From the NCBI GenBank assembly GCA_934675115.1, contig CAKUPH010000004.1, forward strand, positions 1 through 53,589: a stretch of 53,589 nt of DNA, read 5' to 3'. The DNA comes from an uncultured Oscillospiraceae bacterium (GTDB lineage: Bacteria > Bacillota > Clostridia > Oscillospirales > Oscillospiraceae). A program made the translations under genes and the position numbers. Each line of letters begins with the position of its first letter. Within the stretch, counting starts at the first letter, position 1. Below, one piece after another: positions 30,471-39,323 of this stretch. The notes under the pieces are model-generated. The model saw nothing but the letters and a program-made list of their open reading frames with translations, was not told where the DNA came from and ran no database searches.

Positions 30471-31951
30471 TGGGAAAGCCCACTGGATTTCTGGAATACA
30501 GCCGTGAGAGCAACCCGGCGGAGACGCCGCTGGAGCGCATCCGGCACTGGAACGAGTTCCACCCCATGCTGTCCGCGGAGGAGCGGAAAAAGCAGGGGGG
30601 ACGCTGCATGGAGTGCGGCGTGCCCTTCTGCCAGTCCGGCGTGCAGCTGGCCGGGATGTATACCGGCTGTCCGCTGCACAATCTGGTGCCCGAGTGGAAC
30701 GACCTTGTGTATACCGGCAACATGGGCCACGCCCTGAGCCGTCTTCTGAAAACCAACAACTTCCCGGAGTTCACCGGCCGGGTGTGCCCGGCACTGTGCG
30801 AGGCGGCATGTACCTGCGGCCTGAACGGCGACCCGGTGACCGTCAAGGAAAACGAGCTGTCCATCATCGAGGCTGGCTACGCCTCCGGGGCCATGGCCCC
30901 CAAGCCGCCCCGGGTGCGCACCGGCAAGCGGGTGGCGGTGGTGGGCTCCGGCCCGGCGGGCCTTGCCGCCGCCGATCAGCTCAACCGCCGGGGCCACTCG
31001 GTGACTGTCTTTGAGCGGGACGACCGGGTGGGCGGCCTGCTGATGTACGGTATCCCCAACATGAAGCTCCAGAAGGAGGTTATCGCCCGCCGGGCGGAGC
31101 TGATGGCCGCCGAAGGGGTGGAGTTCCGCACCGGCTGCGACGTGGGCCGGGACGTCTCCGCTCCGGAGCTGCTGGAGCAGTATGACGCGGTGATCCTGTG
31201 CTGCGGCGCGAAGAACGCCCGGGATCTTTCTATAGCCGGAAGGGATGTAAAGGGGATCTGCTTCGCAGTGGATTACCTCGCTTCCACCACCAAAGCCCTG
31301 CTGTCCGGCGGGTTGAAGCCGGGCGGATACATCAGCGCCGCCGGGAAGGACGTCATCATCGTGGGCGGCGGCGACACGGGCAACGACTGCGTGGGCACCG
31401 CCATCCGCCACGGCTGCCGGTCCGTCACCCAAATCGAGATGATGACCAAGAGCCCGGACGTCCGGGCGGAGAGCAACCCCTGGCCCCAGTGGCCGAAGGT
31501 GTGCAAGACCGATTACGGTCAGGAGGAGGCCGCCGCCGTGTTCGGCGCCGACCCACGCCGGTATCAGATGACCATCAAGGAGTGCCGGGCGGACGAAAAC
31601 GGCGAACTGTGCTCCGTGGTGGCCGTCCATCTGGAGCCGAAGGCGGAAAACGGCCGGACGGTGATGGCGGAGATCCCCGGCTCGGAGGAGGAGCTGCCCT
31701 GCCAGCTGCTGCTCATCGCCGCGGGCTTCCTCGGCCCGGAGGACTACGTACCCGAGACCTTCGGCCTTGCCCGGGACGGCCGTTCCAACGTGGCCACCGC
31801 CCCCGGCGGCTACGGCACCGGGGTGGACAAGGTCTTTGCCGCCGGAGATATGCGCCGGGGGCAGTCCCTCGTGGTGTGGGGCATCGCCGAGGGCCGCGCC
31901 GCGGCCCGGGAGGTGGACCGCTACCTCATGGGCTATACCAACCTGAACTGA
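30470..31951 (+). CDS. gltD: Glutamate synthase small subunit
   Basis: 493 aa. GltD passes electrons from NAD(P)H through FAD and Fe-S clusters to GltB. The N-terminal Cys-rich part binds the 4Fe-4S centres (GGRCMECGVPFCQSG, then TGCPLHN and VCPALCEAACTCGL). The first dinucleotide fold is VAVVGSGPAGLAAADQLNRRG near residue 155, and the second is VIIVGGGDTGNDCVGTA near 297. DKVFAAGDMRRGQSLVVW is the C-terminal FAD motif. It starts one base inside the gltB stop. A good terminator follows, so the transcript ends here. Confidence 0.96.
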   Translation: MGKPTGFLEYSRESNPAETPLERIRHWNEFHPMLSAEERKKQGGRCMECGVPFCQSGVQLAGMYTGCPLHNLVPEWNDLVYTGNMGHALSRLLKTNNFPEFTGRVCPALCEAACTCGLNGDPVTVKENELSIIEAGYASGAMAPKPPRVRTGKRVAVVGSGPAGLAAADQLNRRGHSVTVFERDDRVGGLLMYGIPNMKLQKEVIARRAELMAAEGVEFRTGCDVGRDVSAPELLEQYDAVILCCGAKNARDLSIAGRDVKGICFAVDYLASTTKALLSGGLKPGGYISAAGKDVIIVGGGDTGNDCVGTAIRHGCRSVTQIEMMTKSPDVRAESNPWPQWPKVCKTDYGQEEAAAVFGADPRRYQMTIKECRADENGELCSVVAVHLEPKAENGRTVMAEIPGSEEELPCQLLLIAAGFLGPEDYVPETFGLARDGRSNVATAPGGYGTGVDKVFAAGDMRRGQSLVVWGIAEGRAAAREVDRYLMGYTNLN

Positions 31952-31961
31952 ATCAAGCGGA

Positions 31962-31993
31962 AGCGCCGGAGGATGCCCTCCGGCGTTTCTTTT
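31962..31993 (+). terminator. Terminator after gltD
   Basis: CGCCGGAGG with CCTCCGGCG over a short ATGC loop, followed by TTTCTTTT. Confidence 0.8.
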
Positions 31994-32035
31994 CGGAAAT
32001 TTAATCTTCGCCCTATTCTCATTTTCCCGATTTTC

Positions 32036-32044
32036 TGGTATACT
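32036..32044 (+). promoter_or_regulatory. Extended -10 promoter of the murB-rapZ-yvcK-whiA genes
   Basis: TGG followed by TATACT (32039-32044), an extended -10 element 38 bp before the murB ATG. The -35 region is only weakly recognisable. Confidence 0.55.
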
Positions 32045-32081
32045 AACTTATTAAGAATGCAATTCAGGCTGGAGGAGCGCT

Positions 32082-32993
32082 ATGAAAAACTGGAATGTCC
32101 TCACCGATAAGCTGGCCGCGGCCGCGCCGCCGCTGGAGCTGCGGCGGAATGAGCCTATGAGCCGCCACACCACCTTCCGGGTGGGCGGCCCGGCGGCGCT
32201 GATGGCGCTGCCGAAAACAGAGGAGGAGCTGCTGGCGGCGGTGGCGGCCGCCCGCTCGCTGGGGGAGGAGCCGGTGCTGGTGGGCAACGGCTCCAACCTG
32301 CTGGTGGACGACGCCGGGCTGGACGCCTTTGTGGTCAAGACCGTGCCCGGGCTCAGCTGGTGGCGGACGGAGGGGACGCGCATTTATGCCGGCAGCGGCC
32401 TGCTGCTGTCCTCCCTTGCCAACGAGGCCGCCCGCCACAGCCTTACCGGTCTTGAGTTCGCTCAGGGCATCCCCGGGAGCCTCGGCGGCGGGGTGTGCAT
32501 GAATGCCGGGGCCTACGGCGGCGAGCTCTGCCAGGTCGTCCGCTCCGTGCGGGTGCTGGAGCCGGACGGACAGGTGACGGAGCTGACGGCGGAGGAATGC
32601 GGCTTTGGCTACCGTCATTCCGTGTTTTCCGACGGAAAGCGCATCGTGCTGTCCGCCGGGCTGGAGCTGGAGCGGGGGGATCCGCTGGCCATCCGGGCGG
32701 TGATGAGCGACCTTGCCGCCCGCCGCCGGGAGAAGCAGCCGCTGGATCTGCCCAGCGCGGGCTCCACCTTCAAGCGGCCCGCCGGGCACTACGCCGCCGC
32801 CCTTATTGACCAGTGCGGTCTGAAGGGCATGGCCATCGGCGGGGCGCAGGTGTCCTCCAAGCACGCCGGGTTCGTGGTGAACACCGGCATGGCCACCTGC
32901 AAGGACATCCTCGACCTGATGGGCGTGGTGGAGGACTGCGTGTACCGGGTCACCGGCGTGAAGCTGGAACCGGAAGTCAAGTATCTCAAGTGA
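32082..32993 (+). CDS. murB: UDP-N-acetylenolpyruvoylglucosamine reductase MurB
   Basis: 303 aa, the right size for type II MurB, as in Gram-positives. It reduces UDP-GlcNAc-enolpyruvate to UDP-MurNAc with NADPH and FAD. FAD-binding motifs: HTTFRVGGPA, VLVGNGSNLLV, EFAQGIPGSLGGGVCMNAGAYGGE. The proton-donor Ser is S228 in AGSTFKRP, and GGAQVSSKHAGFVVN closes the substrate site. GGAGGAG precedes ATG 32082. The stop is 10 bp before rapZ. This murB-rapZ-yvcK-whiA order is widespread in Clostridia and links wall precursor supply to regulators that respond to UDP-sugars. Confidence 0.95.
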   Translation: MKNWNVLTDKLAAAAPPLELRRNEPMSRHTTFRVGGPAALMALPKTEEELLAAVAAARSLGEEPVLVGNGSNLLVDDAGLDAFVVKTVPGLSWWRTEGTRIYAGSGLLLSSLANEAARHSLTGLEFAQGIPGSLGGGVCMNAGAYGGELCQVVRSVRVLEPDGQVTELTAEECGFGYRHSVFSDGKRIVLSAGLELERGDPLAIRAVMSDLAARRREKQPLDLPSAGSTFKRPAGHYAAALIDQCGLKGMAIGGAQVSSKHAGFVVNTGMATCKDILDLMGVVEDCVYRVTGVKLEPEVKYLK

Positions 32994-33003
32994 GGTGTCT
33001 CAA

Positions 33004-33867
33004 ATGGAATTTATCATTGTCTCCGGCCTGTCCGGCGCTGGAAAGTCTACGGTGATCTCCATTCTGGAGGACAGCGGCTTTTTCTGTGTGGATAACCTGC
33101 CGCCGGTGCTCATCCCGAAGTTTGCCGAGCTGTGCCTTGCGGGCACCGGAGCCTATGAGCGGGTGGCCATGGTGTGCGACATCCGGGGCGGGCAGAACTT
33201 CGACGCCCTCTTTGACTCGCTGGACGCTCTGAAGGAGATGCAGTTCGACTACAAGATCCTGTTCGTCGAGGCGGACACGGAGACCATCATCAAGCGCTAC
33301 AAGGAGACCCGCCGTGCCCATCCGCTGATGACCGGAGACATGACACTCACCGAAGCGGTGGAGGAGGAGCGCCGGGCCATGGAGCCGGTGCGGGCGCGGG
33401 CGGCGTACATCATCAAGACCACCGCCCTGTCCACCAAGAAGCTCCGGGACGAGGTGTTGAGCCTTTTTGCCCCCAACCGGGAGAAAAAAGAGGAAATGAG
33501 CATTTCCGTCACCTCCTTCGGCTTCAAATACGGCATTCCCATGGAGGCGGACATGGTGTTCGACGTGCGCTTTCTGCCCAATCCCTTCTATGTGGATGAG
33601 CTGCGGCCCATGTGCGGGCTGGACGCGCCGGTGCGGGATTATATCTTCCAATATCAGGAGACGGAGGAATTCATGGGTCATCTGGAACGGCTCATGGCCT
33701 TCCTGCTGCCCCGGTTCGTGGAGGAGGGCAAGAGCGCCCTCGTCATCGCCGTGGGCTGCACCGGCGGCCGCCACCGCTCCGTGGCCGTCACCCGGGCGCT
33801 GGCCCAGACCATCCGGAAGCTGGGCTACAACGCCGGAGAAAATCACCGCGACATGACGAGGGCCTGA
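33004..33867 (+). CDS. rapZ: RapZ/YvcJ-family nucleotide-binding protein
   Basis: 287 aa from ATG 33004; the GTG at 32995 is in frame but overlaps the Shine-Dalgarno GAGGTG. The Walker A GLSGAGKS is at 8-15, followed by VDNLPP. The C-terminal half has IAVGCTGGRHRSVAVTRAL, the phosphate-binding motif of the RapZ fold. In E. coli RapZ binds GlcN6P and steers decay of the GlmZ small RNA. In Firmicutes (YvcJ) the protein hydrolyses GTP and affects competence and envelope homeostasis, with its RNA role unproven. It lies between murB and yvcK with no room for separate promoters. Symbol by family; Gram-positive function remains open. Confidence 0.9.
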   Translation: MEFIIVSGLSGAGKSTVISILEDSGFFCVDNLPPVLIPKFAELCLAGTGAYERVAMVCDIRGGQNFDALFDSLDALKEMQFDYKILFVEADTETIIKRYKETRRAHPLMTGDMTLTEAVEEERRAMEPVRARAAYIIKTTALSTKKLRDEVLSLFAPNREKKEEMSISVTSFGFKYGIPMEADMVFDVRFLPNPFYVDELRPMCGLDAPVRDYIFQYQETEEFMGHLERLMAFLLPRFVEEGKSALVIAVGCTGGRHRSVAVTRALAQTIRKLGYNAGENHRDMTRA

Positions 33868-33869
33868 CC

Positions 33870-34865
33870 ATGGCCAGAACATCAAAAAACGGTCCCGCCG
33901 TGGTGGCCATCGGCGGCGGAAATGGTCTGTCTGCCATTCTGCGGGGGCTGAAGCTGTATACCCGTGACCTCACCGCCGTGGTGACGGTGGCGGACGACGG
34001 CGGCGGTTCCGGGATGCTGCGGCAGGAGCTGGGCATGCCCCCTCCGGGGGACATCCGCAACTGCATGGAGGCCCTTGCCAACACCGAGCCGCTGATGCAG
34101 GAGCTGCTGTCCTACCGCTTCCGGGAGGGGCGGCTGGCGGGGCAGGCATTTGGAAATCTGCTGCTGGCGGCGCTGGACGGCATTTCCGACTCCTTCGATC
34201 AGGCTGTTGCCCGGATGAGCGAGGTCCTCGCCATCACCGGGCGAGTGCTGCCGGTGACCAACGCCAATATCCAGCTGGAAGCCACCTTTGAAAACGGCAC
34301 CAGCGTGTGCGGTGAGTCCAAGATCTTCGCCTTCAAGAAGGCGCAGGGCTGCCGCATCCACCACGTCCGCCTGCTGCCAGAGACTCCGGCGGCGCTGCCC
34401 GCCGTGCTGGACGCCATCGGCCGGGCGGAGGTCATCCTGCTGGGGCCGGGGAGCCTGTATACCAGCGTCATCCCTAATTTGTTGGTGGACGGGGTGGCGG
34501 ACGCCATCCGGGAGTCGAAGGCCCTGAAAATTTATGTGTGCAACATTATGACGCAGGACGGGGAGACGGAGGGCATGACCGCCGCCGACCACGTGGCCGC
34601 TCTGCTGGAGCACGGCGGCCCGGGCATCGCCGACCTGTGCCTGTGCAACAGCGCCCCGGTGAGCGCCGGGCTGCTGGAGCGCTACTCCGCCGAGGACGCG
34701 GAGCCCATGCAGGTCAGCCGCCGGGAGCTGGAGCTGCTGGGGGTGGAGCTGGTCAGCCGGCCCCTTACCGACGAGCAGTCCGACTTTGCCCGCCATTCCG
34801 GCGTGAAGGTGGCGGAGGCGGTCATGGAGCTGCACCGCCAGCGGGCCAGTACGAAAATATTCTGA
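33870..34865 (+). CDS. yvcK: YvcK/CofD-like UDP-sugar-binding protein
   Basis: 331 aa, ATG at 33870, two bases after the rapZ stop. It has the CofD-like fold: AVVAIGGGNGLSAILRGLK at the N-terminus (glycine-rich UDP-sugar site), VTVADDGGGSGMLR, PPPGDIRNC, then ILLGPGSLYTSVIPNL and VCNIMTQDGETEGM. YvcK/GlmR in Bacillus binds UDP-GlcNAc and stimulates GlmS to direct carbon to peptidoglycan; it was earlier called a gluconeogenesis factor. The Asp used by true CofD transferases is not needed in this group. Context with murB and rapZ supports a role in wall precursor control. Confidence 0.92.
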   Translation: MARTSKNGPAVVAIGGGNGLSAILRGLKLYTRDLTAVVTVADDGGGSGMLRQELGMPPPGDIRNCMEALANTEPLMQELLSYRFREGRLAGQAFGNLLLAALDGISDSFDQAVARMSEVLAITGRVLPVTNANIQLEATFENGTSVCGESKIFAFKKAQGCRIHHVRLLPETPAALPAVLDAIGRAEVILLGPGSLYTSVIPNLLVDGVADAIRESKALKIYVCNIMTQDGETEGMTAADHVAALLEHGGPGIADLCLCNSAPVSAGLLERYSAEDAEPMQVSRRELELLGVELVSRPLTDEQSDFARHSGVKVAEAVMELHRQRASTKIF

Positions 34866-34887
34866 CAGAGAAAGAGGAGGGGCGGCC

Positions 34888-35793
34888 ATGTCATTTTCCG
34901 CCGAGGTGAAACGGGAGCTGTGCAGGCTGAACATCAGCAAGAAGTGCTGCGCGCAGGCGGAAGCCTACGGCATCCTGCTGTACTGCAACACCTTCAACAG
35001 CCGGGAGGTGCGCATCATCACTGAATCCCCCTACCTGAAAAGCCGCCTCCCGGTGCTGTTCCGCAAGGCCTTCCGGGTCCAGTTCGACGAGGTGCCGGAG
35101 CAGGAGGAGGGGAAGGGCACCTTCCTGATCCGGGACCCGGAAAAGCTCCGCCGGATCTTCGAGACCTTCGGCCACGAAATGGACTCTGCCCTCTCCATCC
35201 ACGTGAATTTCGCCGTGCTGGAGGAGGACCACTGCCGCACGGCCTTTTTCCGGGGAGCCTTTCTGGCGGGCGGCTCGGTGACCGACCCGGAGAAGAGCTA
35301 TCATCTGGAGCTGGTCACATCTCACTACTACGTGAGCCGGGAGCTGTTGGTGCTCCTGCGGGAGGCGGGCTTCGAGGCCAAGGAGACCACCCGGAAATCC
35401 AACTATATTACCTATTTCAAGCAGTCCGAGCACATCGAGGACTTTCTCACCGCCATCGGCGCGCCGCTGGCCGCCATGGAGATTATGACCAGCAAGCTGG
35501 AACGGGATCTCCGGGGCAGCGTCAACCGCCGGGTCAACTGCGACAGCGCCAATCTGGATAAGACGGTGGCGGCGGCCCAGAACCAGATCGACGCTATCCA
35601 CCATCTGAAAGAGCAGGGGACGTGGTCGTCCCTGCCAGAAAAGCTCCGGGAGACGGCGGAGCTGCGGGTGAACAACCCGGAGCTGACCCTCAGCCAGCTG
35701 GCGGAGCTTTTCCAGCCGCCCATCAGCAAATCCGCGCTGAACCACCGGCTGCGCAAGCTGGTGGAGCTGTCCGGCGTGTCCGCCGATACATAA
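34888..35793 (+). CDS. whiA: WhiA-family DNA-binding regulator
   Basis: 301 aa, with AGAGGAGG before ATG 34888. The N-terminal two-thirds is a degenerate LAGLIDADG fold (RTAFFRGAFLAGGSVTDPEKSYHLEL is the recognisable core, with the catalytic acid lost as in the family). The C-terminal helix-turn-helix reads LTLSQLAELFQPPISKSALNHRLRKL. WhiA is needed for sporulation septation in Streptomyces and acts in division and chromosome segregation in Bacillus. It closes the murB-rapZ-yvcK operon, as in most Firmicutes, and dnaE follows 25 bp later. Confidence 0.94.
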   Translation: MSFSAEVKRELCRLNISKKCCAQAEAYGILLYCNTFNSREVRIITESPYLKSRLPVLFRKAFRVQFDEVPEQEEGKGTFLIRDPEKLRRIFETFGHEMDSALSIHVNFAVLEEDHCRTAFFRGAFLAGGSVTDPEKSYHLELVTSHYYVSRELLVLLREAGFEAKETTRKSNYITYFKQSEHIEDFLTAIGAPLAAMEIMTSKLERDLRGSVNRRVNCDSANLDKTVAAAQNQIDAIHHLKEQGTWSSLPEKLRETAELRVNNPELTLSQLAELFQPPISKSALNHRLRKLVELSGVSADT

Positions 35794-35818
35794 AGAACAC
35801 CCCACCGGGAGGCATATC

Positions 35819-38800
35819 ATGGCATTTACCCATCTTCATATCCATACGGAGTTTTCCCTTCTGGACGGAGCCTGCCGGATCAAGGATCTGGTGGCCCGGG
35901 TGAAGGAGCTGGGGCAGGACGCGGTGGCCATCACCGACCACGGCGTCATGTACGGCGTCATCGACTTCTACAAGGCCTGCAAGGCCGCGGGGATCAAGCC
36001 CATCATCGGCTGCGAGGTGTACGTGGCCCAGCGGGGCCGGACGGACCGGGTCCACGAGCTGGACGCGGAGTCCCGCCATCTGGTGCTGCTGTGCAAGAAC
36101 GAGACGGGCTACCGCAACCTGAGCTATATGGTGTCCATGGGCTTTGTGGAGGGCTTTTATATCAAGCCCCGCATCGACATGGGACTGCTCCGCGCCCACA
36201 GCGAGGGGCTCATCGCCCTGTCCGCCTGTCTGGCCGGAGAGATCCCCCGCCGCCTGCGCAACGGCGACTATGAGGGCGCCAAGGCCCACGCGCTGGAAAT
36301 GCGGGAGCTGTTCGGGGAGGACAGCTATTATCTGGAGCTTCAGGATCACGGCCTGCCAGAGCAGAAAAAGGTGGCGGCGGGCATCCTGCGCCTTCACGAG
36401 GAGACGGGCATCCCGCTGGTGGTCACCAATGACGCCCACTACCTCACCCGGGAGGACGCGGAGCTTCAGGACGCCCTGATGTGCATCCAGATGGGCAAGC
36501 TCATGGAGGACGAGAACCGCATGAAGTTCGAGACCAGCGAGTTCTACGTCAAGAGCGAGGACGAGATGCGCGCCCTGTTCCCCAACTACCCGGAGGCCGC
36601 CGACAACACCGCGAAGATCGCGGAGATGTGCAACGTGGACTTCCAGTTCGGCGTCCACCACCTGCCGGAATTCAAGCTGCCGGAGGGGGAGACGGACGGC
36701 GACGCCTATTTTGAAAAGCTGTGCTGGCGCGGCTTTGAGCAGCGCTATCCCGGGGCAGGCGAGGAGTACCGGGAGCGCCTGCGCATGGAGATGGGCGTCA
36801 TTCGGCAGATGGGCTTCGTGGACTACTTCCTCATCGTGTCCGACTTCATCGGCTACGCCAAAAGTCAGGGCATCCCCGTGGGCCCGGGCCGAGGCTCGGC
36901 GGCGGGCTCCATGGTGGCCTACTGCCTTTATATCACCGAGATCGAGCCCATGAAGTACTCGCTGTACTTTGAGCGGTTCCTGAACCCCGAGCGGGTCACC
37001 ATGCCCGATATCGACATCGACTTCTGCATCCGCCGCCGTCAGGAGGTCATCGACTACGTGGCCCGGAAGTACGGCGAGGACCACGTGGCCCAGATCGTCA
37101 CCTTCGGCACCATGAAAGCCAAGGCGGCCATCCGGGACGTGGGTCGGGTGCTGAACATGCCCTACGCCGAGGTGGACAATATCGCCAAGCAGGTGCCCTT
37201 CTCGCTGGACATGACGCTGGACAAGGCGCTGGCCCTGTCCAAGGGCTTCGCCGACCTCTACAACGGCGACGAGCGGGTGAAGCGGCTGGTGGATCTGGCC
37301 CGGAAGCTGGAGGGTATGCCCCGCAACGCCTCCACCCACGCCGCCGGCGTGGTCATCACAAAAAAGCCCGTCCACGAATACGTTCCGCTGGCCACCAACG
37401 ATGATCTGGTGGTCACCCAGTACACCATGGTGACGCTGGAGGAGCTGGGCCTGCTGAAAATGGACTTTCTGGGCCTGCGGAACCTGACCATTCTGGACGA
37501 CGCGGTGAAAATGGTGCGGCAGACCCAGCTGGACTTCAGCCTGTCCGACATCCCGGACAACGACCCGGAGGTATTCAGAATGCTGGCCGAAGGCCGCACC
37601 TCCGGCGTGTTCCAGATGGAGTCCGCCGGCATGACCGGCGTGTGCGTGGGCCTCAAGCCACAGAATATCGAGGACATCACCGCGATCATCGCCCTGTACC
37701 GGCCGGGGCCCATGGATTCCATCCCCCGGTTCATCGCCTGCAAGCACGACCCAAAGCTGGTGGTGTACAAGCACCCGCTGCTGGAGCCTATCCTGTCCAT
37801 CACCTACGGCTGCATCGTCTATCAGGAGCAGGTCATCGAGATCTTCCGCAAGCTGGCGGGCTACTCGCTGGGGCAGGCCGACATGGTGCGCCGGGCCATG
37901 TCCAAGAAAAAGGTCAAGGATATCGAGCGGGAGCGGGAGGCATTCGTAAAGGGCGACCCGGCCCGGAACATCTGCGGCTGCCTTGCCAACGGCGTGCCCG
38001 AGGACGTGGCCCAGACCATCTACAACGAGATCTACGACTTCGCAAACTACGCCTTCAACAAGGCCCACGCCGTGAGCTACGCCATCGTGGCCTATCAGAC
38101 GGCGTGGTTCAAGTACCACCATGCCCGGGAGTACATGGCCGCTCTGCTGACCTCCGTGCTGGACTCGCAGGACAAGGTGGCCGAGTACATCGCCGAGTGC
38201 CGGGAGAACGGTATCAATCTCCTGCCGCCGGACATCAACGAATCCGGGGCCACCTTCACCGTGTCCGGGCAGGACATCCGGTTCGGACTCGCGGCTCTCA
38301 AGGGCGTGGGCCGGGGCTTTATGAACGCCGTGCTGGCAGAGCGTGAAAAGGGCGGACGCTTTACATCCTTCCCCGAGTTTTGCAGCCGGATGTACGACTG
38401 TGACCTGAACAAGCGGGTGCTGGACAGCCTGATCCGCTCCGGCTCCTTCGACAGCATGGGCTATCACCGGTCCCAGCTGCTGGCGGTGTACGAGCAGGTG
38501 GTGGACGCCATCGCCCGTGACCGCCGCCGGAATCTGGAGGGGCAGTACGACCTCTTTGGCGGCGGGGGAGAGACAGCGTCCGTCCCGGCCATGGAGCTGC
38601 CGGATATCCCGGAGTACTCCGCCAGAGAGCTGATGCGGATGGAGAAGGAGACCACGGGCCTTTACCTCACCGGCCACCCCATGGACGAGTACCGGCAGGA
38701 GGCTCATAAGCACCGCGCCGTCACGCTGGGCTCCATCACCGGCGACTTCAAGGAGGAGACCGGCCCCCAGCAGTACAGCGACGGCCAGCGGGTGACGGTG

Positions 38801-39280
38801 GCGGGCATCATCTCGTCCGTCAAGACCAAGACCACCAAGAGCAACTCCCTCATGGCCTACGTGACGCTGGAGGACGACACCGCGGCTATGGAGCTGCTGT
38901 GCTTCTCCCGGGTGCTGTCGGACAGCGGAGCCTATCTCAAGGCCAACACGCCGGTGCTCGTGCAGGGAAAGATCTCCGTCCGGGATGAAAAGGAGCCGCA
39001 GATCATGGTGGACCGGGTGCAGCCGCTGGTGACGGGCGGCGAGACGCCCGCGGCCGCAGCGTCGGACCGGCGGACGCTGTGGGTGAAGCTCCCCGACGGC
39101 GGCGCGTATTTCACGTGGCTGAAGCGGCTGTTCAGCATGTTCCCCGGCGAGCAGCCCGCCGTCATCTATCTGGCGGACAGCGGAAAGAAGCTCCGTGCCC
39201 AGTGCCTGCACCACAACGCGCTCTTTGACGAGCTGACGGAGCAGCTGGGGGCGAAAAACGTGGTGGTGAAGGACAGCTGA
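35819..39280 (+). CDS. dnaE: DNA polymerase III alpha subunit (DnaE type)
   Basis: 1,153 aa. The PHP domain starts at residue 1 (HLHIHTEFSLLDGACRI), and the polymerase core has GPGRGSAAGSMVAYCL and the catalytic aspartates D397, D399 and D401 in PDIDIDFC. Tandem helix-hairpin-helix follows, and a C-terminal OB domain spans about 1000-1090 (VTVAGIISSVKTKTTKSN). DnaE1-like length and domain order; Firmicutes also carry PolC, so this may be the lagging-strand/primer-extending enzyme or the housekeeping one. ATG 35819 follows GGGAGGC. No separate promoter is visible after whiA, so it may extend the murB operon. Confidence 0.96.
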   Translation: MAFTHLHIHTEFSLLDGACRIKDLVARVKELGQDAVAITDHGVMYGVIDFYKACKAAGIKPIIGCEVYVAQRGRTDRVHELDAESRHLVLLCKNETGYRNLSYMVSMGFVEGFYIKPRIDMGLLRAHSEGLIALSACLAGEIPRRLRNGDYEGAKAHALEMRELFGEDSYYLELQDHGLPEQKKVAAGILRLHEETGIPLVVTNDAHYLTREDAELQDALMCIQMGKLMEDENRMKFETSEFYVKSEDEMRALFPNYPEAADNTAKIAEMCNVDFQFGVHHLPEFKLPEGETDGDAYFEKLCWRGFEQRYPGAGEEYRERLRMEMGVIRQMGFVDYFLIVSDFIGYAKSQGIPVGPGRGSAAGSMVAYCLYITEIEPMKYSLYFERFLNPERVTMPDIDIDFCIRRRQEVIDYVARKYGEDHVAQIVTFGTMKAKAAIRDVGRVLNMPYAEVDNIAKQVPFSLDMTLDKALALSKGFADLYNGDERVKRLVDLARKLEGMPRNASTHAAGVVITKKPVHEYVPLATNDDLVVTQYTMVTLEELGLLKMDFLGLRNLTILDDAVKMVRQTQLDFSLSDIPDNDPEVFRMLAEGRTSGVFQMESAGMTGVCVGLKPQNIEDITAIIALYRPGPMDSIPRFIACKHDPKLVVYKHPLLEPILSITYGCIVYQEQVIEIFRKLAGYSLGQADMVRRAMSKKKVKDIEREREAFVKGDPARNICGCLANGVPEDVAQTIYNEIYDFANYAFNKAHAVSYAIVAYQTAWFKYHHAREYMAALLTSVLDSQDKVAEYIAECRENGINLLPPDINESGATFTVSGQDIRFGLAALKGVGRGFMNAVLAEREKGGRFTSFPEFCSRMYDCDLNKRVLDSLIRSGSFDSMGYHRSQLLAVYEQVVDAIARDRRRNLEGQYDLFGGGGETASVPAMELPDIPEYSARELMRMEKETTGLYLTGHPMDEYRQEAHKHRAVTLGSITGDFKEETGPQQYSDGQRVTVAGIISSVKTKTTKSNSLMAYVTLEDDTAAMELLCFSRVLSDSGAYLKANTPVLVQGKISVRDEKEPQIMVDRVQPLVTGGETPAAAASDRRTLWVKLPDGGAYFTWLKRLFSMFPGEQPAVIYLADSGKKLRAQCLHHNALFDELTEQLGAKNVVVKDS

Positions 39281-39323
39281 GCCGCCGCGTTTACCAACGA
39301 GGATCAACGGAAAAGGAAGAGAT